A DNA stretch of 55,059 bases from Planctomycetota bacterium (GTDB lineage: Bacteria; Planctomycetota; UBA8108; JACQVS01), in the NCBI GenBank assembly GCA_028280485.1, contig JANQLS010000092.1, positions 1 through 55,059 of the forward strand, written 5' to 3'. Under the pieces are notes generated by a model. It saw nothing but the letters and a program-made list of their open reading frames with translations. It made no database searches and was not told the DNA's origin. The position numbers were made by a program, and so were the translations under genes. Shown piece by piece: positions 27,424 to 34,889 of the stretch. Position 1 is the stretch's first letter. Every line of letters starts with the position of its first letter.

Positions 27424-27704
27424 GGGAAATACTTTTTCAATTCATTAAGGAAACGGCATCATGAAGGAGCTCAAGCCACTTTCTAAAAACTTCGACTCTT
27501 TATCGGCATCATAATATTTAACATCGTTAAAAAAACCACTTCATTAACAGTAGTTTTCTGTTATCACCCCCAAAAACCCTGTAAGAAACGCCCTCTCAAA
27601 CCGTCTACATCAAAGGAGATTTAATCGTAATTTGTTAGGAGATATTCAACTCCAATCTCAACACCTGACCTCTCCAGTGGAGGCAATTTGAGGAGTAGAG
27701 TACT
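27424..27704. promoter_or_regulatory. Divergent intergenic region
   Basis: A 281-base space between the divergent decarboxylase and YugP genes. It must contain both promoters. A GAGGAG at 27690-27695 gives the ribosome site for the YugP gene. No clear operator, riboswitch or repeat was found by eye. Confidence 0.3.
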
Positions 27705-28421
27705 ATGTTTTTCGATCCAATATACTGGATTGTAATTGGCTTAGGAGCCGCATTAAGCCTGTGGGCATCCTTTAAGGTAAAGAGCACCTTTGCCCATTTC
27801 AGTCAATTCGCAACAAGTTCAGGCTTAAGAGGATTCGAGGTTGCCAAAAGAATCCTCCAGGACCACGGGATTTATGATGTCAATATTGAACCCGTGGCTG
27901 GATCCCTCACCGATCACTACGATCCGTCGACAAAAACACTTCGTCTCAGTGAATCTGTTTACTACAGTGAAAGTATGGCTGCCTTGGGTGTTGCTGCCCA
28001 TGAAGTAGGTCATGCCATTCAGCACGCCACAGGTTATTCAATGCTAAAACTGAGATCCAACTGGGTTCCCATCGCCAATTTGGGGAGTGGAATTTCCATC
28101 TTTGTGTTAATAGCTGCGATGTTTATGGGCGGAGTGGCGACCGCATTAGGTAGCACACTTTCACTTGTAGGTATTGCTCTTTTTGGTTGTACGACCTTAT
28201 TTACTCTTATCACTCTTCCTGTAGAGTTCGACGCCAGCAAGCGGGCCTTGCTGACTCTCGAACAAGGCGGGTACATGACTGAAGATGAACTAAGAGGGGC
28301 AAGAAAAGTCTTGAATGCAGCGGCTCTCACTTACGTTGCCGCATTTGTGACTTCGTTACTCACTTTACTCTACTGGTTATTTCGACTAGGTTTATTAGGT
28401 GGTAGAGGAGGAAATGAGTAG
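27705..28421 (+). CDS. Zinc metallopeptidase, YugP family
   Basis: A 238-aa membrane protein with an N-terminal helix (about 7-25), the zinc-binding HEVGH (99-103) in AAHEVGHAIQHATG, and two or three further helices (about 125-170 and 205-232). EFDASKRAL near residue 180 could supply the third ligand. This matches the YugP/DUF2268-like membrane peptidase family of about 225-240 aa, whose substrates are not firmly established. It is preceded by GAGGAG and stands alone. Confidence 0.9.
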   Translation: MFFDPIYWIVIGLGAALSLWASFKVKSTFAHFSQFATSSGLRGFEVAKRILQDHGIYDVNIEPVAGSLTDHYDPSTKTLRLSESVYYSESMAALGVAAHEVGHAIQHATGYSMLKLRSNWVPIANLGSGISIFVLIAAMFMGGVATALGSTLSLVGIALFGCTTLFTLITLPVEFDASKRALLTLEQGGYMTEDELRGARKVLNAAALTYVAAFVTSLLTLLYWLFRLGLLGGRGGNE

Positions 28422-28476
28422 TTTGTGGTAAGAGAATCTTTAGACAAATTAAACACTGGAGATCCTCTTTTAAAAG

Positions 28477-29430
28477 CTACCCATCTAAAATTTGAAATTC
28501 GAATTTTTGCATTCGATGATCACTGACCCAATCTCCTCCAAGTTGATAGGACACGGGATGGATTTGATCACTCAAAATGCATTGATCGATAGCCAGAACT
28601 GGAAAAGGTTGAGGCCAAGTATAGCCCCAACCTTTTCCCACTCTATCATAGGCGTGGTAGTACCCTTTGGGCATGGATTCCAATGCGATTGATCGCCGTG
28701 GAGCATTAAAATCCCCTACAACGAAATCAGGCTGTTGCTCTTCCATAAATTTGTTCAATTTTGTTAAATTGGGATGGCGAGCAAAAAGCGGATTGGAACC
28801 GAGATCTGTCGGAAACAGAATCAATTCATTGCCATCGAACTTCCAAGACAACTTAAACACTTTAAGTTTCTTAGATCGATTCAACCACTCTCCCCCTTCA
28901 AGCTCCCCTCGAGCCAAGATGGCTAAGTCTGAAAAAGTTCTCAGTTGATAATCCTCACCTAATGCTTCCTTAAATTCTTCTAGGGGTAAATCTTTGACCT
29001 CGGTGAGAAAATAAATATCGGCTGCTTCGGCAATCACTTTATTTTTAACCGATTCCCAACCCAAGTGAGCGGAAAAGACATTCCAATGAATCAACTTGTA
29101 TTGTGGTTTATCCTGAACGGGCAAACCCAGAGGTTGGATGAAGTGGTTTTCTACGACCCCAATAAAATAGATAGGGGCAATCGTCACAAGGATAAGAAGA
29201 TTGGACCGAGTTTTTCGTTTTAACTTCAATTCCACCAAACTTCCGCAGGCGAGTCCCACCACCAATATGGGTGAAGGAATATAGAAACATAAGCCGGTGA
29301 TCCAGTGGAGATCTCTCACTACTTGCCCGAGCACCCAGGCAGCAAAGATCATCAGGAGAATAAGGAATTGGAACTTACAAAAGAGGGCGCAAAGCTTTGA
29401 GTTCTTGAGGCGTCGTAAAAATGACTTCAC
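28477..29430 (-). CDS. Membrane-anchored endonuclease/exonuclease/phosphatase (EEP) family protein
   Basis: A 317-aa protein. Three hydrophobic segments lie in the first ~95 residues, followed by an EEP (DNase I-like) domain. Its motifs are HWNVFSAHLGW near 114, IYFLTEVKD with the catalytic acidic residue near 141, VVGDFNAP near 240 and a C-terminal SDHRMQKF. The fold serves phosphodiesterases and phosphatases. Extracytoplasmic, membrane-anchored members are common, and their substrates are usually unknown. It converges with the YugP gene. Confidence 0.82.
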   Translation of the reverse strand: MKSFLRRLKNSKLCALFCKFQFLILLMIFAAWVLGQVVRDLHWITGLCFYIPSPILVVGLACGSLVELKLKRKTRSNLLILVTIAPIYFIGVVENHFIQPLGLPVQDKPQYKLIHWNVFSAHLGWESVKNKVIAEAADIYFLTEVKDLPLEEFKEALGEDYQLRTFSDLAILARGELEGGEWLNRSKKLKVFKLSWKFDGNELILFPTDLGSNPLFARHPNLTKLNKFMEEQQPDFVVGDFNAPRRSIALESMPKGYYHAYDRVGKGWGYTWPQPFPVLAIDQCILSDQIHPVSYQLGGDWVSDHRMQKFEFQILDG

Positions 29431-29882
29431 TTCAGTGGGACCTTAAAACGTGTTTGAATTTTTCAAAAGATAAGTAAGAATCGATATTTAACTATCCGCG
29501 AGCAAATATTTAAAATTTATTATCACTTTTGTTACCGAAGCCCTCCAAAATTTACAAAAGAAGACAGAACAACCACCCCATTTATCGATTTTAATATAGC
29601 AATGGATATTATCCGTTCCATCGTAGGGTTTTTAGTAGACTACATTGGGTAAAAAAAAAGTTGATTGTGCCGACTGCGGGCAACTCCTACAACCGAAATT
29701 CATGAGTGCCAGGAGTACGATGACTGTAACACTTAAAATTTGATCGCTCTGAAAGAACGCTAAAGCCTAAAACCAAATTCTAATGTAGAGCTCAAGGCAA
29801 TTTGCTCTACTTGCAGCGATCTTCTGTTAAAATCCCTCTTTTAAATAAGCAAACTTGAACTGTTTGAATCAAAGGGAAATCT
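29431..29882. other. Gene-poor spacer
   Basis: About 450 AT-rich bases between divergent genes. A weak hairpin GTAGAGC (29785-29791)/GCTCTAC (29804-29810) is present. A micro-ORF pair at 29602-29743 in two frames, joined at an A9 run, is mentioned elsewhere as doubtful. Nothing convincing was found; it must carry the promoters of the two flanking genes. Confidence 0.3.
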
Positions 29883-30893
29883 ATGTCCGATGCACCCGAT
29901 CCAGATCTCGTCTTTTCAACCCTCAGCGCCTACCAAAAAACACAGGCCCTAAAAGGTGCGATCGAGCTGAACCTCTTCACCTTCATTGCGAGAGGTGATA
30001 AAGACTCTAAGTCACTAGCGAAAAGTGTCGAGGGAAGTGAAAGAGCCGTCAGGATCCTCTGTGATTTTTTGACGATCAATGGCTTCCTCACAAAGTCCGA
30101 TGAGAGTGAATACCAGCTCACTCCCACTTCAGAAGTCTTCCTCAATCAAGATTCTCCCAATTACATGGGATCGGTGACTCGATTCATGAACTCCGAGCAT
30201 CTTCTGTCAGCCTTCGAAGATGTGGCGAGTTTAGTTCGAAACGGTCAAACCGGATTAGATGGCGATGGAACCGTCGAACCCGATTGGGAAGGCTGGGTTG
30301 AATTTGCTCGCTCGATGACTCCGATGATGGGACCAGCAGCAGATCAAATTGCAACATTAGCTTTAGAGAGAAAACCAGGACCGATTAAAGTATTGGATAT
30401 TGCAGCCGGGCACGGCCTTTTTGGAATCTCGATCGCCAAAACCAATCCAGCGGCCCAAATCACCGCACTCGACTGGGAAAAAGTCTTGGTCGTTGCTCAA
30501 GAAAACGCCGAACTGTTTGGAGTTCAAGATCAACTCCAATTCCTTTCAGGGGATGCCAAAGAGATCGATTACGGCGAAGATTTCGATGTGGTTCTCCTCA
30601 CCAACTTCATCCATCACTTCGATGCAGAAGAATGTATTCACATTCTCAAAAAAGTAAAACAATGCCTAAAACTTGATGGCATCGCCATCAATTTAGAATT
30701 CGTTCCTAACGAAGACCGCATCTCTCCCCCCAGCCCTGCAGCCTTTAGCTTTGTCATGCTGGGAACGACTCGAGCCGGAGATGCCTACACTTTTGATGAA
30801 CTCAAAAATTTTTCTGAAGCCGCTGGCTTTAGCAAAAATGAAATCATTGCGCTGGAAAAGTCCGTGCAATCCGTCGTTATAAGCCAAACCTAG
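29883..30893 (+). CDS. SAM-dependent O-methyltransferase (family 2 type)
   Basis: A 336-aa enzyme. Residues 1-95 form a winged-helix dimerisation domain (TQALKGAIELNLFTFI, AVRILCDFLTINGFL). The Rossmann domain follows, with SAM motif VLDIAAGHGLFG (170-181), the acidic ITALDWEKV (motif II) and the family-typical NFIHHFD (near 240) and LEFVPNEDR. The architecture matches acetylserotonin/hydroxyneurosporene O-methyltransferases that act on small aromatic or isoprenoid hydroxyls. The substrate is unknown. It is followed 42 bases later by a DUF502 gene on the same strand. Confidence 0.87.
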   Translation: MSDAPDPDLVFSTLSAYQKTQALKGAIELNLFTFIARGDKDSKSLAKSVEGSERAVRILCDFLTINGFLTKSDESEYQLTPTSEVFLNQDSPNYMGSVTRFMNSEHLLSAFEDVASLVRNGQTGLDGDGTVEPDWEGWVEFARSMTPMMGPAADQIATLALERKPGPIKVLDIAAGHGLFGISIAKTNPAAQITALDWEKVLVVAQENAELFGVQDQLQFLSGDAKEIDYGEDFDVVLLTNFIHHFDAEECIHILKKVKQCLKLDGIAINLEFVPNEDRISPPSPAAFSFVMLGTTRAGDAYTFDELKNFSEAAGFSKNEIIALEKSVQSVVISQT

Positions 30894-30935
30894 TCCGACT
30901 ACCGTTCTCTTCTTTCTGGATCTGAAGGTCCCATC

Positions 30936-31550
30936 ATGAAAACAATAATGAAAATCTTCCTCCAAGGGCTCGTTATCGTTGTCCCCTTGATCCTGACTAT
31001 CTATTGCTTTTATTGGCTGTGTACATCTGCAGAAGCGATCTTGGGTGAAGGTATAAAATGGATCCTTCCAGAAGGGTATTATGTTCCAGGATTAGGCATG
31101 GTCGCTGGAGCAATCGCAATCTTTGCAGTGGGAATTTTGATGAGTGTTTGGATCACCCGTCAAATCGTTCACTTCGGAGAAGATATTATTCAAAGCATTC
31201 CTCTGGTAAAAACTCTCTACGGTTCGATCAAGGATTTGATGAGTTTCTTTGCCGTAAGTGGCGACCAAAAAAAAGCCATGGAACAAGTGGTACTCGTAAG
31301 CTTAGACGGACAAACGGGTCAACTCTTGGGATTCCTCACTCGCGATAGTTTAAATGATATCTACGGCGCGGGAGAAGGAGATCAAAAGGTTGCAGTTTAT
31401 TTGCCTATGAGTTACCAGATCGGTGGGTTTACGGTGTTTGTTGCCAAGGAAAATGTTCAACCCATCGATATGAAAGTTGAGGATGCGATGCGATTTGCGA
31501 TGACCGCGGGTGTCTCTTCGAATACGAAAGATTCGGCGGCAGGCGCATGA
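30936..31550 (+). CDS. DUF502 family membrane protein
   Basis: A 204-aa protein with two membrane helices (about 7-27 and 47-70). A conserved soluble part follows: SIPLVKTLYGSIKDLMSFF, VVLVSLDGQTGQLLGFLTRD and YLPMSYQIGGFTVFVAKENV. These are the hallmarks of DUF502, of unknown function. The same strand and a 42-base gap suggest co-transcription with the methyltransferase. The usual start is the ATG at 30936; another in-frame ATG occurs four codons later. Confidence 0.9.
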   Translation: MKTIMKIFLQGLVIVVPLILTIYCFYWLCTSAEAILGEGIKWILPEGYYVPGLGMVAGAIAIFAVGILMSVWITRQIVHFGEDIIQSIPLVKTLYGSIKDLMSFFAVSGDQKKAMEQVVLVSLDGQTGQLLGFLTRDSLNDIYGAGEGDQKVAVYLPMSYQIGGFTVFVAKENVQPIDMKVEDAMRFAMTAGVSSNTKDSAAGA

Positions 31551-31580
31551 CCAGCTAAAAAAATATATAAGTGATAATTC

Positions 31581-31619
31581 CTTTCCCCTCGCTAGCGCTT
31601 CGGGCTAGCGAGGGGAAAG
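31581..31619. terminator. 16-bp hairpin of the TAGCGAGGG repeat family
   Basis: A perfect 16-bp stem (CTTTCCCCTCGCTAGC at 31581-31596, GCTAGCGAGGGGAAAG at 31604-31619) with loop GCTTCGG. It sits between convergent genes (DUF502 and ThuA). It shares its core with the hairpin at 17241. Likely both a repeat element and a bidirectional terminator. Confidence 0.7.
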
Positions 31620-31649
31620 ATTAATTTAATTTAACTTAAGAACCAACTT

Positions 31650-32570
31650 CTAGTCGAGGTTCGACTTAATCTCTTCATCCGTAGGCTTCTTCGAAGGACA
31701 CCCATCCTTGGGTACCTTAACCTTAGCCGTCCAAAGGATCGCATTGAGAACGACTTTACGGTAGTTGTCATCCTTCCAACTCACGTGATTGTGAGCCCCG
31801 GTAAATCCGAATCCTCTTCCCCCATCTTTTCGCTGGTAAGCCCAAGCTACATGCTGCTTCTTTCCTTCAGCTACCGCTTTTCGAACGGCAGGATTTCCAC
31901 TTCGGGCACCATCGGGTCGCTTCAGGGTGGAGGCTGGAGGCAAAGCTGAAAGTATTGGAGTCACTCCCTTCATGCCTTTGACAAAGCGCATGTGGTAATA
32001 CCACTCATCGTGAACACTAAAAGGCTTTACCCCATTAGCGATGGGATGCTTAGGGAAGGTTTTGAATTCAGGTTTCCAGTGAGGATTCACCGACCAATGA
32101 AGATCGCAAAAGCCTCCCATCCACTCTAAAAATTTGTTCCCAGCTTTTCCTTTCTCCGCTTCGGTTGCCCAGTGAATCATCACCACTCCTATGCCCTTTT
32201 TCATAAGTTTGTCGAAGGAATCTAAACGCTTATGTAAAAGGTGCCGAGTGTGCCCCGTACAGAAAATCACGATTGTCGAAGCGTCTTCTAATATCTTTTC
32301 ATCTTTGGGCCAACCGTACTTTTCAACGACAGTGGCTTCGACATTCAAGCCTGAAGCATTGAGTCTCTTTGCTAATAAGATATTTCCTGCGCGGTGCTCG
32401 TGTGCCATCCGTCCGTGGCTGGGTTTTCCTGAGATGAAAACGATCTTCGCCTTCTTAGCTTCTTTAGTCTTCGCCTTCGATTTTTCATCGGCAATAACGG
32501 ATAAAGGGATCGCTAATACTAACGACATAAGAATTAAGCCCACTGTGAAGTGGGCAGGTATCTTTTTCAT
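31650..32570 (-). CDS. ThuA domain protein, exported
   Basis: A 306-aa protein with a signal peptide (cleavage near 27). A ThuA domain of the glutamine-amidotransferase-like fold follows: KIVFISGKPSHGRMAHEHRAG near 42-62, IVIFCTGHTRHLL, GVVMIHWATE, HDEWYYHMRF and GRGFGFTGAHNHVSWKDDNYR. The family is common in planctomycetes next to PSD1 and sugar-catabolic genes and is linked by name to trehalose utilisation in rhizobia. The enzyme activity is not firmly known. An AGAGG ribosome site precedes the ATG. Confidence 0.88.
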   Translation of the reverse strand: MKKIPAHFTVGLILMSLVLAIPLSVIADEKSKAKTKEAKKAKIVFISGKPSHGRMAHEHRAGNILLAKRLNASGLNVEATVVEKYGWPKDEKILEDASTIVIFCTGHTRHLLHKRLDSFDKLMKKGIGVVMIHWATEAEKGKAGNKFLEWMGGFCDLHWSVNPHWKPEFKTFPKHPIANGVKPFSVHDEWYYHMRFVKGMKGVTPILSALPPASTLKRPDGARSGNPAVRKAVAEGKKQHVAWAYQRKDGGRGFGFTGAHNHVSWKDDNYRKVVLNAILWTAKVKVPKDGCPSKKPTDEEIKSNLD

Positions 32571-32705
32571 TTCTAAACCTCTATTGAAACCAGTTAATTA
32601 ACCCTAATTGTGTCTCGTCTTGAAACTTAGTAATCTGCGATTTGTCTAGTATACTCTAAGCGTTCTCCGAGGCGTCAAATAGATTCTTGAGGGTTGTTCA
32701 CTGTT

Positions 32706-33158
32706 TTGAAAAAATTAAAAAAGAAATCTAAACTCCTATTCATATTAAGCATTTTCGCTCTTTTAATCCTTCTTAGCCTCATATGGATCATCCATCAACG
32801 CTATACCGAAATCGTAAATGAAGTCGTTTTCATCTCTTCTCCAATTCCAAATTTGGAAGAGAATTCAGTATCAATGGAATTCAAACATGCTGATGCAAGA
32901 GTTCTTATTGAACTGTTAGGTAAACAGGGAAGTAATACTGAGGTCATTTTAGAAGATGATTTTGAGGGGAAGGTAAGTTTACGCCAAATAAACGCGCCCA
33001 TGCTGAAAATCTACGAGGAAATCGCTAAGCAAACGGGATACAAAATTTTTCAAACGGATCAAAACACCTTACACTTTAGAAAAATTGACACCAATGATTT
33101 AACCACTATCTTTCCATTAGTTTTTGAATCCTTGTTCAGTCGTTATTACACATTTTAA
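32706..33158 (+). CDS. Membrane-anchored stand-alone STN (secretin/TonB short N-terminal) domain
   Basis: The start is uncertain: a TTG at 32706 (MKKLKKKSK) has GAGGG about 12 bases upstream, and a second TTG at 32694 lies directly against it. About 150 aa, with a Lys-rich cytosolic tip, one membrane helix and an STN-like fold near residues 55-120 (VSMEFKHADARVLIELLGKQ, GKVSLRQINAPMLKIYEEIAKQTGYKI). STN domains normally cap secretins or TonB receptors, but here nothing follows. It may be half of a two-part system with the next gene, 38 bases downstream, and appears AT-rich. Confidence 0.5.
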   Translation: MKKLKKKSKLLFILSIFALLILLSLIWIIHQRYTEIVNEVVFISSPIPNLEENSVSMEFKHADARVLIELLGKQGSNTEVILEDDFEGKVSLRQINAPMLKIYEEIAKQTGYKIFQTDQNTLHFRKIDTNDLTTIFPLVFESLFSRYYTF

Positions 33159-33196
33159 TAATTACGGGTTTCTTAAAGGATAAAAGTTAAGCTCAG

Positions 33197-33829
33197 ATGA
33201 AAGGAAGTTCAAAACTTACCATAAGATTTTTAGCTTTGATTGCAGCTGGGCTACTCATTGGGTTCCACCCCACAATCTTGACCCAATACTATTCCCACAG
33301 AATTAAGGACAACGACAGTTATTTTTTGGAATCAGTGGTTGAGCCCGGAAACCGATACAGAAAAATAGCACTGGAGAATTTTTTAAACACTCCTAAAGGA
33401 AAGAAAGGTTTATTTAAGCAGTTTCTAATAGCTTCAAAGCAATTTGATCCCAAAAAAATGAAGAGACTTTTCAACATTCCTGAAGGAGATCTCGCAATTA
33501 GAAATGGACAACCATTATTTCTTATCTCTGATTCTGGTGGCCTGGCGAATTTAAGCTCTATTGTGAACCCGGAGCCGCCTAAACAGAAACTGGAAAAATT
33601 GAGTGACTATGCTGGAACAATTCAGAACTCCCTCTTCATTAGTCCCACCCATCAAATTTTAGTTCCAGCGGTCTATCGTAATGAGAATGAAGCACAAATG
33701 GTTTCCTTCCTTGTGAAGAAGGATCACCCCTCCAAGCTTGAGGACAAAGAATTCCTCGATAAAGTAAAAAAAGTCACTCAGGTCTTTGAAATTGAGCCCG
33801 AGTTCATAGAAAAAATAATAGGTAATTAG
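33197..33829 (+). CDS. Exported or membrane-anchored protein of unknown function
   Basis: A 210-aa protein with an N-terminal hydrophobic segment (about 8-28), then a charged, mostly helical domain and a short beta-rich patch (LFISPTHQILVPAVYRNEN, near 148-166). No family recognised. It lies 38 bases after the STN gene in the same direction and is probably co-transcribed with it. Its AT-rich codon use resembles the STN gene. Confidence 0.55.
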   Translation: MKGSSKLTIRFLALIAAGLLIGFHPTILTQYYSHRIKDNDSYFLESVVEPGNRYRKIALENFLNTPKGKKGLFKQFLIASKQFDPKKMKRLFNIPEGDLAIRNGQPLFLISDSGGLANLSSIVNPEPPKQKLEKLSDYAGTIQNSLFISPTHQILVPAVYRNENEAQMVSFLVKKDHPSKLEDKEFLDKVKKVTQVFEIEPEFIEKIIGN

Positions 33830-34005
33830 AATTCTAAGAATTAGCCCCTGTTATTCAACAGGAACTAATTCATCCACCGGAAAAACGATCTTCAAAATAT
33901 TCCCTCCGTGCAACCTTGACGTATTCTCAATCAAACCGTTACTCTGTGAACTCTGTTACTGAACTCTAACCTTCTTATTACCCATTACTCTTATAAGGAA
34001 CACTC

Positions 34006-34554
34006 ATGAGTGATCGAATCATCATGCGAACCGGTGAATGTCTCATCGCTGGAGGCCCTCCCTTTACGGCTGCCGAACCTGAAATCGTCATCGGTGAACT
34101 CGATGGTCCCGTAGGAACGGCCATCGCCACTTTGACCGGAGATCAAGCCGCGGGCCACTCTAAGGTCTTCGCGATTTTAGATACCGATATTCAAGTTCGC
34201 CCCGTTACTTTGATGGTGAGCAAAGTCACCGTAAAAAGTTCAGCTTATACCAATATCCTGATGGGAACTGTACAGGGCGCCATCGCTAACGGAGTTTTAG
34301 ATGCCGTTCGGGCGGGTGATATCCCCAAAGAAAAAGCGAATGACTTAGGCATCATTTGTAGCGTTTGGCTCAATCCGGGAGTCGCCACCGATGAAAACTT
34401 AGATCACAAAGCCTTGTTCGAAATTCATCGTAAAGCGATGGCTCAAGCGATTCACAAAGCGATGAACAACCAACCCAGCATCGATTGGCTCTTGGAAAAC
34501 CAAGACAATATCACTCACAAGTACTACCAACGAGGCTTAGAAGGAAAGCTTTAA
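34006..34554 (+). CDS. Formaldehyde-activating enzyme (Fae) homologue, divergent
   Basis: A 182-aa protein with the Fae fold pattern: GECLIAGG, IVIGELDGPVGTAIA, VFAILDTDIQVRPVTLMVSKVTVKS, a GTVQGAIANGVLDAVRAGDIPKEKANDLGII block and HRKAMAQAIHKAM. True Fae condenses formaldehyde with tetrahydromethanopterin, using a catalytic His in a VAHID motif near residue 17. Here that stretch reads PPFTAAEPEI, with a two-residue insertion and no His. It is therefore likely a Fae paralogue with altered or regulatory function. No other methanopterin-pathway gene is in the window. AAGGAA precedes the ATG. Confidence 0.82.
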   Translation: MSDRIIMRTGECLIAGGPPFTAAEPEIVIGELDGPVGTAIATLTGDQAAGHSKVFAILDTDIQVRPVTLMVSKVTVKSSAYTNILMGTVQGAIANGVLDAVRAGDIPKEKANDLGIICSVWLNPGVATDENLDHKALFEIHRKAMAQAIHKAMNNQPSIDWLLENQDNITHKYYQRGLEGKL

Positions 34555-34567
34555 GCTTGACTAGGTT

Positions 34568-34707
34568 GATCCCTCGCTAAAGCTTCGGGCTTGGGAGGTT
34601 GAAAATTTCACTCATAGCGAATTGAAGGCTAAGGTAACAATCCTTGCTACAACAATAGTTTTGAAGGTTATTCTCGCCCCTCAAGCCCGAAGCTTTAGCG
34701 AGGGATC
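34568..34707. repeat. 140-bp element with perfect 26-bp inverted ends
   Basis: The segment 34568-34593 is the exact reverse complement of 34682-34707. The shared core reads AGCCCGAAGCTTTAGCGAGG. The 88-base interior has no gene. This is a MITE-like or palindromic-repeat pair, in the intergenic space after the Fae homologue. Confidence 0.75.
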
Positions 34708-34800
34708 CTCTTAGATCACTAAGTCCCTTCATTTTTCAAGAACTCCCCTCCTCAATACTAGGTTTTCGCTTCGTACGACTCGCGGAGCGAGCCTACTACT
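34682..34800 (+). repeat. 119-bp dispersed repeat, copy 1
   Basis: Begins with the AAGCCCGAAGCTTTAGCGAG core and ends in a hairpin-rich TCGTACGACTCGCGGAGCGAG then CCTACTACT. It aligns without gaps to 39128-39246. A further core copy follows at 34801-34825. Confidence 0.85.
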
Positions 34801-34825
34801 AAGCCCGAAGCTTTAGCGAGGGATC
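34801..34825 (+). repeat. AAGCCCGAAGC..TAGCGAGGG core, extra copy
   Basis: A 25-base direct repeat of 34683-34707, placed immediately after the 119-bp repeat. The core therefore flanks the 119-bp unit on both sides. Confidence 0.8.
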
Positions 34826-34889
34826 GTGAACCGACAATTGGCTTAACAATAGATCTATTCTAAAAATCCACAACCCCGTTGAGTTCATC

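Noticed and set aside
29602..29743. Micro-ORF with a possible frameshift at an A9 run, second frame containing CADCG
   Set aside because: The first frame is only 16 codons and stops just before the A-run. A single CxxC is too little evidence for a frameshifted gene.
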